Origin: Liolophura sinensis
Lineage: Eukaryota > Mollusca > Polyplacophora > Chitonida > Chitonidae
NCBI RefSeq assembly: GCF_032854445.1
Contig: NC_088295.1
Location: forward strand, 1,120,501 to 1,184,500
DNA: 64,000 nt
Direction of reading: 5' to 3'
Part shown: in pieces, positions 13,801-25,800 of the stretch
How positions within the stretch are numbered: position 1 is the stretch's first letter
Layout of the letters: the number at the start of each line of letters is the position of its first letter
Translations under genes and position numbers: made by a program
Notes under the pieces: model-generated
Told to the model about the DNA's origin: nothing
Seen by the model: the letters and a program-made list of their open reading frames with translations, nothing else
Databases searched by the model: none

Positions 13801-16800
13801 TGAACTGCCGCCTGCATCGTCCTCACATTGCTCGCCCAATCATAGGTGAGGTTTAGAATTGGCCGAGAGGTCATCTGACAGAGAGAACATGGACACAAGT
13901 CATAAGGGGAATGGATTCCACAGTAGATACCATTACCAAGCCTACATGTACATGTATGTAAACAACTGGTTGGTAAACCGAAGTGAGCAGTCACTAGCAG
14001 AAAACTTTTGTCTTCCACTGTAATAATGTTTCCCTTGATGCATAAATAATTTGACAAATTTTAAGGCTTTCACATACACTTGCAAATACGCAGACGTTTC
14101 CGTTGGGTTTTATAATAGTGACTTTGTTCTAACAGCCTCAGGTAGGGAGAATCTTGCTCACCAGGTCTGTGGTTCCCATGAAGGCCTGACCCTCAGCTAT
14201 CAGCTGGGTCATGTTCAGGTCACAAAGGTCAGAGTGGAAAGTTGATATGTCAAAGTTCAGGCCAGGGACATTCTGGATGAAGCGGGATATATTCTGGGCA
14301 CAAAAACTATGCCAGCTGTCCACTGTCTGCAACATGCTGCTCAACTAAAACACAGAATCAACAGCACATGCAGCTTTGACCGGATTTCATCTACATACTC
14401 CTGATTATACAGATATGACAAATACAAGAGGAATTCTAACATATACACACATACAGTAGAGACAACCTCACCTACATCACTGAACTAATTACCTTAATAC
14501 TTAACTGACTGTAGCACAACTGCATGTAAATGACACAGGCTACCTTTATTCATTTCAATGGAGCTCCTCAAATTTCTTTTAACATATTTAACATAAAAGT
14601 AATTTCCTAGCTATCAATAATTCAAACCAAAAACATGTTGCAGTATATATAATATATGCAAATCCATAATTTCATTTTTTTTTTTACAATAATATATGTA
14701 GGCTGCTAGTGAACCTTTCTTTCCCATTAGACACCAAACAAAAGAGACATCATCAGACTTTGTCAGTCTTTTTCTTGTATCTGAATAAAACATAGTTTAA
14801 AACAAGAAGAGCATGCAGGGCTTGTACCGCCAGTGGGTTGAAGGAGTTGGTATACGTCAGGGTGGCTAAGATCTGGGGGAGGCTGTTAGACAGTTCAATC
14901 ACTCTCTCTATGGTAGGATAATCTGTGAGGAAGCCCTTCAAGCTTGTGCTGTTCCTAGCTGTGTAAACAGAAACAACCTACATTTTATGCTCCATCGGAA
15001 ATCAAAGATCCTTTTGTAGACATGAAGTATACACCTCAGTATGAGGCATAGATGATGTGTGTAAGAGGTGTATGCCTCACTTACACCTTAGTATGAGGTA
15101 TATATCAGGTGTATTATCTGAGGTGTACTGTACATATTATCTGTACCCTACACAATATCATCCATATGATCTGAGGTGTACTGTACCTCAGGTACACCCC
15201 AGCCAGATGCCTATACCTCAGGAACTTAGAGCAGTTTCTGAATATAAAACAATGTACCTCAAATACACCTTAGCAGCTCTGAAAGCTTACAAAGGAGAAT
15301 GATGTACCTCAGGTACACCACAGAGACTTTGGGAGTTTTTTTAATATAATTAAGTGATCATGTACCTCTGGTACACCTCAGCCACTTTAAAATCAGATTC
15401 AGACATTTTTCTTCAAACAAAATGATGACTACAAAATTACAAATATTTTTTGTGCAAAAAATATTAAATAAATATAAGCCTTTGTTTCACCCTATGCTGA
15501 CTTGCCATGCAGTGTGCAAATACTGACCAATCACAGATATATTTGCCTCTGATTATCCCAAGATGGCTGCCCTTAAGAACGTGCATATTCCAGGCTGTGG
15601 GAAAACAAGCCAGTTATGCACTGATTGATTTGGTAATGTGTGGGCGCATGAAAAGTTCTAAAGGCCATTGAAAAGGAATAGTATCTTTGATCTAGCAGCT
15701 AAAAAACCTCATGTAAATGTACATCACTGCTGTTGTTGTAAATCAGCTTCAATTTATAGACACTCTAAACAAAAAAGTGCAAGAACTTACAAACTTACTG
15801 CTTAAATTGATCTATAATTTATACAGCCAATAAATTTAAGTTTTTTGGAGCATGTTTTCTATCAAAATAAAAGTGAAAACAGTGTGATAAATGTACATGT
15901 AAGTCACATTCAGGTCAATCAACCTTGCTTATAAGAATGCACCTCAGCTATACCTCAGGTAAACCTCAGACATCCAGTTTTTTCCCCTACTTTTTCCCCA
16001 AGTACGCCTCCACTGAGGTGTGCTTTAGGTGTACATGAGGTATTAATTTGCACAATTGGCTGTATCTTTGATAAACGTTCAATAAACCTCACATAGACCC
16101 CAAGTATTCCCTAGACAGAACTCAGATCAGACATGCTACACCTCAATGGTACACCTCAGATGTACCTCATGTACACCTCCACTCCACCTAATAAAGAGAA
16201 GGGAAGCAGCTGACTTCACAAACTTGTGATGCTGCACACCATTTGTTTCATTCTTGTACACTTACATGTACTTCACGGTAAGCAAATTTACAAGTACTTC
16301 ACGGTAAGCAAACTTACAAGTACTTTATCGTGAGCACAATTACAAATACTTTACAGTGAGCACACTTACAAGTACTTCATGTTAAGCAAACTTACAAGTA
16401 CTTTGCGGTGACCAGACTTACGTGTACTTTGCAGTGACCACACTTACGTGTACATTGCAGTGACCACACTTACGTGTACTTTGCAGTGACCACACTTACG
16501 TGTACTTTGCAGTGACCACACTTACGTGTACTTTGCAGTGACCACATTTACATACAAGCCACATGAAGTAATTGTGCATAGATTGTTTGAAAACTATAAC
16601 AGGTGTGAAAGATTGGACAAGGGAAATCTGATGACATCTGCTCTCTGTCTGGTCTCCCAAACAGACAAAAAGCTAAAAGTGAGTAACAAGAGATTTAAGG
16701 AGATTATGATCATGCCCATAACCTGAAGCAGATTTGTACCAAGGGCCTGATGCCAGATAACAGCAAGAAGTACACACTGAGAATGTCAACCTACCCAGAA

Positions 16801-19800
16801 GTGTCTCCATGGCTTGTATTGCCCGCTGAGCTGTGTGCCCAAGGATTGCCATGGCCTCGTTAAACTCGGGGAATACAACTAACTGCATCAGTTGCTGCTC
16901 CACTATGGCTAGGGTAAGGTTGAACAAATCATCGTAGCTTAAAAAGAAAAACATCATCTCAATTCATCGTCTTATTGCATATAAGAAAGTAACAATCAAA
17001 ATATCAGCAATTTCTTCAAAAAACTTCTTTTTTTTGTTATACAGCAATTCCAATGAATGAAAAAAGTCACAAATTTTTGAGAGACATTATTTTATTCAGA
17101 TTACTTGAGTTGCTACTGTTTTTTTTTTGGTGGGGGGGGGAAATAATAATCTTCACCAGTTGGTAAATTATCCTATTTGTCAGATTAAATCTGGCAGACA
17201 ATTTACAGATGAGAGCTACACTGTACACCACATCTTGAACAATGACATGTATTAGTACAGTCAACTGACAATGAGAAGATCGGGTGCAGTAGAAGTTACC
17301 TCATGTTTTCATATCTCTGGAAAGCTGCCAGGAATTTGTCCCCATAGGTATCCAGAAGACTGCTCCACACGCTGGTGTTCATCCAGCGCATTCCCAGGCC
17401 CAGATCTATCCTCGGTGGGTTCTTCACCAACTTCATGATCATCGCTGTAAACTGGTCACTGTTCTTACTTACCTCTGACATGTTCACATGAATGTCCGAG
17501 AATTTGACATTTGGCTGTATAACCTGTGAAATCTGGAAAACAAAATTATACTCACATACAACCTTTTGGCAAATGTAACAAAATTCAGAGTAAATATTTA
17601 ATGTTCATACAATATTACTTGCCCCATTCTCTTACAAAAACCCCCCATCCTCCTTCAATGATTTTTGTTCCTCAGAGTACTTCAGCACACATTTGTCCCC
17701 AACTAAACAGCATTGAGGTTTGTTAGATAAGAAACCTCGTGCTTACCGCCTGTACCATCTGACTGAGGCCTCCAATGCTGTTCTCCAGCTCCTGTACCAG
17801 TTTTGTGCTGTTCACAAGGGATGCATTACAGATCGTCCCACGGATGTCCAGCTGGACATGAGCAGATTCCGGGAAGAAGTAATTAAAGACGACAGGATCA
17901 GAACACACGCGCATCAGCTCCTGCACATTCCCAAACTTGGCAGCCTGAAACAGAGCATACAGATGTGAAGTAATACTCCAAACACTGAGATAGTATCAGC
18001 ACCAAACACAAAGACTAATGTCAAGAGAGGCAATGCCTCATGAACACACCTCTGCTTTACAAGTTTTAGGTCAGATCAGAAATATTCTGTTGTTCAAGAG
18101 TTGTGTAATGTGTACCTACTGAGCGCTGATATAGACAATAGAGGTGCTCACCTTGGATGAATCGAGCATGATGTCCAGCAGAGTGTCCAGAAGAACATGA
18201 ACAAGGTCTGGAGAGGCCGACAGTGCCATGGCAATCTTATCAAGCTCTTCAGAATCCAAGAAATGGAGCAGGTTTACTTCAGCTTTGCCTGGAAAAGTGC
18301 AGGCACATGAGTTGATATCACTTGTATGATGGGTATCAGGTTTAGCCTGCAGATGGTTGTGGGTTTCCCCCGGGCTGTGCCCGGTTTCCACCCACCATAA
18401 TGCTGGCTGCCGTCGTATAAGTGAAATATTCTTGAGTACGGCGTAAAACACCAATCAAATAAATAAGTATCAGTTTTAGGAGTGGACAAAATGCCCAAAG
18501 TGCAGGAACATGCTGTGATATCACTTGTATGATGGGTATCAGGTTTAGGAGTGGAGAAAACACCCAAAGTGCAGGAACATGCTGTGATATCACTTGTATG
18601 ATGGGTATCAGGTTTAGGAGTGGAGGAAACACCCAAAGTGTAGGAACATGCTGTGATATCACTTGTATGATGGGTATCAGGTTTAGGAGTGGAGGAAACA
18701 CCCAAAGTGCAGGCACCTGAGTTGATAGCACTCGTATGATGGGTATCAGGTTTAGGAGTGGAGGAAACACCCAAAGTGCAGGAACATGCTGTGATATCAC
18801 TTGTATGATGGNNNNNNNNNNNNNNNNNNNNNNNNNNNNNNNNNNNNNNNNNNNNNNNNNNNNNNNNNNNNNNNNNNNNNNNNNNNNNNNNNNNNNNNNN
18901 NNNNNNNNNNNNNNNNNNNNNNNNNNNNNNNNNNNNNNNNNNNNNNNNNNNNNNNNNNNNNNNNNNNNNNNNNNNNNNNNNNNNNNNNNNNNNNNNNNNN
19001 NNNNNNNNNNNACAAATACTTTACAGTGAGCAAACTTACAAGTACTTTATGGTGAGCACACTTACAAGTACTTCACGGTAAGCAAACTTACAAGTACTTT
19101 ATGGTGAGCACACTTACATGTACTTCACGGTAAGCAAATTTACAAGTACTTCACGGTAAGCAAACTTACAAGTACTTTGCGGTGACCAGACTTACGTGTA
19201 CTTTGCAGTGACCACACTTACGTGTACTTTGCAGTGACCACACTTACATACAAGCCACATGAAGTAATTGTGCATAAATTGTTTGAACGCTATAACAGGT
19301 GTGAAAGATTGGACATGGGAAATCTGATGACATCTGCTCTCTGTCTGGTCTCCCAAACAGACAAAAAGCTAAAAGTCAGTAACAAGAGATTTAAGGAGAT
19401 TATGATCATGCCCATAACCTGAAGCAGATTTGTACCAAGGGCCTGATGCCAGATAACAGCAAGGAGTACACACTGAGAATGTCAACCTACCCAGAAGTGT
19501 CTCCATGGCTCGTATTGCCTGCTGAGCTGTGTACCCAAGGATTGCCATGGCCTCGTTAAACTCGGGGAATACAACTAACTGTATCAGTTGCTGCTCCACT
19601 ATGGCTAGGGTGAGGTTGAACAAATCATCGTAGCTTAAAAAGACAAACATCATCTCAATTCATCGTCTTATATAAGAAAGTAACAATCAAAATATCAGCA
19701 ATTTCTTCAAAAAACTTCTTTTTTTGTTATACAGCAATTCCAATGAATGAAAAAAGTCACAAATTTTTGAGAGACATTATTTTATTCAGATTACTTGAGT

Positions 19801-22800
19801 TGCTACTGTTTTTTTTTTGGTGGGGGGAGGGGGGGAAAATAATAATCTTCACCAGTTGGTAAATTATCCTATTTGTCAGATTAAATCTGGCAGACACTTT
19901 ACAGATGAGAGCTACACTGTACACCACATCTTGAACAATGACATGTATTAGTACAGTCAACTGACAATGAGAAGATCGGGTGCAGTAGAAGTTACCTCAT
20001 GTTTTCATATCTCTGGAAAGCTGCCAGGAATTTGTCCCCATAGGTATCCAGAAGACTGCTCCACACGCTGGTGTTCATCCAGCGCATTCCCAGGCCCAGA
20101 TCTATCCTCGGTGGGTTCTTCACCAACTTCATGATCATCGCTGTAAACTGGTCACTGTTCTTACTTACCTCTGACATGTTTACATGAATGTCCGAGAATT
20201 TGACATTTGGCTGTATAACCTGTGAAATCTGGAAAACAAAATTATACTCACATACAACCTTTTGGCAAATGTAACAAAATTCAGAGTAAATATTTAATGT
20301 TCATACAATATTACTTGCCCCATTCTCTTACAAAAACCCCCCATCCTCCTTCAATGATTTTTGTTCCTCAGAGTACTTCAGCACACATTTGTCCCCAACT
20401 AAACAGCATTGAGGTTTGTTAGATAAGAAACCTCGCGCTTACCGCCTGTACCATCTGACTGAGGCCTCCAATGCTGTTCTCCAGCTCCTGTACCAGTTTT
20501 GTGCTGTTCACAAGGGATGCGTTACAGATCGTCCCACGGATGTCCAGCTGGACATGAGCAGATTCCGGGAAGAAGTAATTAAAGACGACAGGATCAGAAC
20601 ACACGCGCATCAGCTCCTGCACATTCCCAAACTTGGCAGCCTGAAACAGAGCATACAGATGTGAAGTAATACTCCAAACACTGAGATAGTATCAGCACCA
20701 AACACAAAGACTAATGTCAAGTGAGGCAATGCCTCATGAACACACCTCTGCTTTACAAGTTTTAGGTCAGATCAGAAATATTCTGTTGTTCAAGAGTTGT
20801 GTAATGTGTACCTACTGAGCGCTGATATAGACAATAGAGGTGCTCACCTTGGATGAATCGAGCATGATGTCCAGCAGAGTGTCCAGAAGAACATGAACAA
20901 GGTCTGGAGAGGCCGACAGTGCCATGGCAATCTTATCAAGCTCTTCAGAATCCAAGAAATGGAGCAGGTTTACTTCAGCTTTGCCTGGAAAAGTGCAGGC
21001 ACATGAGTTGATATCACTTGTATGATGGGTATCAGGTTTAGCCTGCAGATGGTTGTGGGTTTCCCCCGGGCTGTGCCCGGTTTCCACCCACCATAATGCT
21101 GGCTGCCGTCGTATAAGTGAAATATTCTTGAGTACGGCGTAAAACACCAATCAAATAAATAAGTATCAGTTTTAGGAGTGGACAAAATGCCCAAAGTGCA
21201 GGAACATGCTGTGATATCACTTGTATGATGGGTATCAGGTTTAGGAGTGGAGAAAACACCCAAAGTGCAGGAACATGCTGTGATATCACTTGTATGATGG
21301 GTATCAGGTTTAGGAGTGGAGGAAACACCCAAAGTGTAGGAACATGCTGTGATATCACTTGTATGATGGGTATCAGGTTTAGGAGTGGAGGAAACACCCA
21401 AAGTGCAGGCACCTGAGTTGATAGCACTCGTATGATGGGTATCAGGTTTAGGAGTGGAGGAAACACCCAAAGTGCAGGAACATGCTGTGATATCACTTGT
21501 ATGATGGGTATCAGGTTTAGGAGTGGAGGAAACACCCAAAGTGCAGGCACCTGAGTTGATAGCACTCGTAAGATGGGTATCAGGTTTAGGAGTGGAGGAA
21601 ACACCCAAAGTGTAGGAACATGCTGTGATATCACTTGTATGATGGGTATCAGGTTTAGGAGTGGAGGAAACACCCAAAGTGCAGGCACCTGAGTTGATAG
21701 CACTCGTATGATGGGTATCAGGTTTAGGAGTGGAGGAAACACCCAAAGTGTAGGAACATGCTGTGATATCACTTGTATGATGGGTATCAGGTTTAGGAGT
21801 GGAGGAAACACCCAAAGTGCAGGCACCTGAGTTGATAGCACTCGTATGATGGGTATCAGGTTTAGGAGTGGAGGAAACACCCAAAGTGCAGGCACCTGAG
21901 TTGATAGCACTCGTATGATGGGTATCAGGTTTAAGAGTGGAGGAAACACCCAAAGTGTAGGAACATGCTGTGATATCACTTGTGTGATGGGTATCAGGTT
22001 TAGGAGTGGAGGAAACACCCAAAGTGCAGGCACCTGAGTTGATAGCACTCGTATGATGGGTATCAGGTTTAGGAATGGAGGAAACACCCAAAGTGTAGGA
22101 ACATGCTGTGATATCACTTGTATGATGGGTATCAGGTTTAGGAGTGGAGGAAACACCCAAAGTGCAGGCACCTGAGTTGATAGCACTCGTATGATGGGTA
22201 TCAGGTTTAGGAGTGGAGGAAACACCCAAAGTGTAGGAACATGCTGTGATATCACCTGTACAATGGGTCTCTGGTTTAGGAGTGGAGGAAATCAGGCCTG
22301 TTCTATGTAAAATCTCATCCTGGTACATCCTTTTACATCCTGGTATGAAGTTAAGCTATTACAGAGAAGCCTTACCTTGGAACCTCGGTAAATTCTCATT
22401 AACCAGCTTAATAAACTGGTTAATGATGAATATATATATTTTCTCCATTTTCCAAACAGCAGCAAGAGATGGGTCTTTGTTTGCTAACATCTCCATCAAG
22501 GGAAAAAGGCCTGCTGACAATTCGGTTGCCCTGTCCAAAACAAAACAATAAACAGTGACATCTAAACCTTGACAATGACATTCACTCTTACAGTCTGTTA
22601 CATCCATCATCATTAAGGTCCATACAGATCGCATCAAAAATTTTTATTATATGCTTTCCACAAACCAGAAAAAATGTTTTTCCAGATAGTCAAGTTTTAA
22701 AAACTAAAAATCAAAATGAACTTTTAAACAGATTTGTATGTACTGAACGGTACTGATTCTTGAATGTTTGTTACTGTATCAACCAAACATGGTCAACTCA

Positions 22801-25800
22801 CTTGTCTGCATTGCTGAACACCCGAGAGGCATTCTCCAACTCCTCAAAGCGTGTCTGAATAGCTGTCAGATTCACGCCATATCCCTGCAAGTCCGGAAAA
22901 GCCATGGTCTGGTTTGAGAAGAGGATGCTGACATAGGTGTAGACATTCTGGGTGATTCGGGTCCAGTTGAGGCTGACGTCTGGTATAGGCTTACCAAGGT
23001 AGAGAGCGACAAGCTACATGGAGGTGACAGAAAATACACAACAATAAAAGACTGGTGTCTGACACAGACCTACCAAGGTAGATAATGCTGCAGCCCCAAG
23101 CTAGGTAAAACAGAAAATACAGAACAAATAAAGGTTGATGTCTTGCATAGATCTACGAAAGTAGATGGCCCCAAGCTGCACAACAGGAGCTACACAGCAA
23201 TCAAAGTCTTATATTTAGCATAGGTTTACCAAGGTAGACAGTCTCAAGTCAGGTAACAGATATACACACCAATCAAAGTCTTATATAGTATAGGGTTACC
23301 AGGGTAGACAGTCTCAATCCAGGTAACAGAAATACACACCAATCAAAGTCTTATATAGTATAGGGTTACCAGGGTAGACAGTCTCAAGTCAGGTAACAGA
23401 AATACACACCAATCAAAGTCTTATATAGTATAGGGCTACCAGGGTAGACAGTCTCAAATCAGGTAACAGATATACACACCAATCAAAGTCTTATATAGTA
23501 TAGGGTTACCAGGGTAGACAGTCTCAAGTCAGGTAACAGATATACACACCAATCAAAGTCTTATATAGTATAGGGTTACCAGGGTAGACAGTCTCAATCC
23601 AGGTAACAGAAATACACACCAGTCAAAGTCTTATATAGTATAGGGTTACCAGGGTAGACAGTCTCAAGTCAGGTAACAGAAATACACACCAATCAAAGTC
23701 TTATATAGTATAGGGCTACCAGGGTAGACAGTCTCAAATCAGGTAACAGATATACACACCAATCAAAGTCTTATATAGTATAGGGTTACCAGGGTAGACA
23801 GTCTCTAGTCAGGTAACAGAAATACACACCAATCAAAGTCTTATATAGTATAGGGCTACCAGGGTAGACAGTCTCAAGTCAGGTAACAGATATACACACC
23901 AATCAAAGTCTTATATAGTATAGGGTTACCAGGGTAGACAGTCTCAAGTCAGGTAACAGAAATACACACCAATCAAAGTCTTATATTTAGTATAGGGTTA
24001 CCAGGGTGGACAGTCTCAAGTCAGGTAACAGAAATACACACCAATCAAAGTCTTATATAGTATAGGTTTACCAGGGTGGACAGTCTCAATCCAGGTAACA
24101 GAAATACACACCAATCAAAGTCTTATATTTAGTATAGGTTTACCAGGGTGGACAGTCTCAAGTCAGGTAACAGAAATACACACCAATCAAAGTCTTATAT
24201 TTAGTATAGGTTTACCAAGGTGGACAGTCTCAAGTCAGGTAACAGAAATACACACCAATCAAAGTCTTATATTTAGTACAGGTTTACCAGGGTAGACAGT
24301 CTCAAGTCAGGTAACAGATATACACACCAATCAAAGTCTTATATAGTACAGGTTTACCAGGGTGGACAGTCTCAATCCAGGTAACAGAAATACACACCAA
24401 TCAAAGTCTTATATTTAGTATAGGTTTACCAGGGTGGACAGTCTCAAGTCAGGTAACAGATATACACACCAATCAAAGTCTTATATATAGTACAGGTTTA
24501 CCAAGGTGGACAGTCTCAAGTCAGGTAACAGAAATACACACCAATCAAAGTCTTATATAGTATAGGGTTACCAGGGTGGACAGTCTTAAGTCAGGTAACA
24601 GAAATACACACCAATCAAAGTCTTATATATAGTACAGGTTTACCAGGGTGGACAGTCTCAAGTCAGGTAACAGAAATACACACCAATCAAAGTCTTATAT
24701 AGTATAGGGTTACCAGGGTGGACAGTCTTAAGTCAGGTAACAGAAATACACACCAATCAAAGTCTTATATATAGTACAGGTTTACCAGGGTGGACAGTCT
24801 CAAGTCAGGTAACAGAAATACACACCAATCAAAGTCTTATATTTAGTATAGGTTTACCAGGGTGGACAGTCTCAAGTCAAGTAACAGAAATACACAGCAA
24901 TAAAAGTCTTATATATAGTACAGGTTTACCAGGGTGGACAGTCTCAAGTCAGGTAACAGAAATACACAGCAATAAAAGCTCCATCAGTAACAGTGTAAAC
25001 ATTTCAGGCCACTGAAGTCTGGTGTAGGGTGACCACTGACCACAACCACTAGCTCCATCAATAACAGTGTAACATTTCAGGCCACTCTGACAAGCCAGCT
25101 TTAGATGCAGTTTTACACATTCAAAGTTAAACCGTTCCACAGGAACTCACCACACAGTTCAGATGCTCCTGTGCAGGGTTCCCATTCATTTCGCGTGACA
25201 GCTCTAGCCAGTCCAGGCTGCACAGCTCATGTTCTAAAGCCTGGACACTGGCTGGGTTCTCTATGTCGAGTAATGAACTAACCATCAAGCCATCACATAC
25301 AGTCTGGTTAGCAAGGTTCATGGACAGCAGCTTCTCACTTAACTAAAACAAGAGATGCACAACATCAAAGCATCAAACATCAAAACATTTGATTGGAGTT
25401 ACATATCAAACTCAAGAGTTTTTCAGTTTCAAGAGTTATTCATGACGAATAGGACTAGAGAGTAATAGGGGATTAGGGTGAAAGAGGGATTAGGGTGAAA
25501 GAGGGAGCATCAGTGGATTTATTGAAAGACGGAGAAACAAGGCTGTGCTGGAAGGGAAGGTAACTGGGGGATTGTGTTGAAGGAGGGAGAAACAGGGGAT
25601 TATGTTGAAAGAGAATGTAACCTGAATTACACATGAAGAGAAAGTAACAGGGAATCACATTGGAAGAGAAAGTAACAGGGAATTACATTGGAAGAGACAG
25701 TAACAGGGGAGTACATTGGAAGAGAAAGTAACAGGGAATTACATTGGAAGAGAAAGTAACAGGGAATTATATTGAAAGAGAAAGTAACAGGGGAGTACAT

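Larger units (their letters stand above)
16343..18811. repeat. Large duplication, copy A (left of gap)
   Basis: Near-identical to 19012-21507 with an overall offset of 2696 bases. Exons, introns and even the SINE insertion are shared. Differences are scattered substitutions and small indels. Copy A ends inside the 69-bp minisatellite at the N gap. Confidence 0.95.
19012..21507. repeat. Large duplication, copy B (right of gap)
   Basis: Partner of 16343-18811. It begins inside the 26-bp minisatellite immediately after the gap. It carries e24-e27 with the same splice sites, and its right side runs on into exon e23. Confidence 0.95.

Noticed and set aside
20970-22328. 452-codon minus frame of TPKPDTHHTSD repeats
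   Set aside because: Unit length of 69 bp preserves the frame; it overlaps an intron between two supported exons and runs through a SINE.
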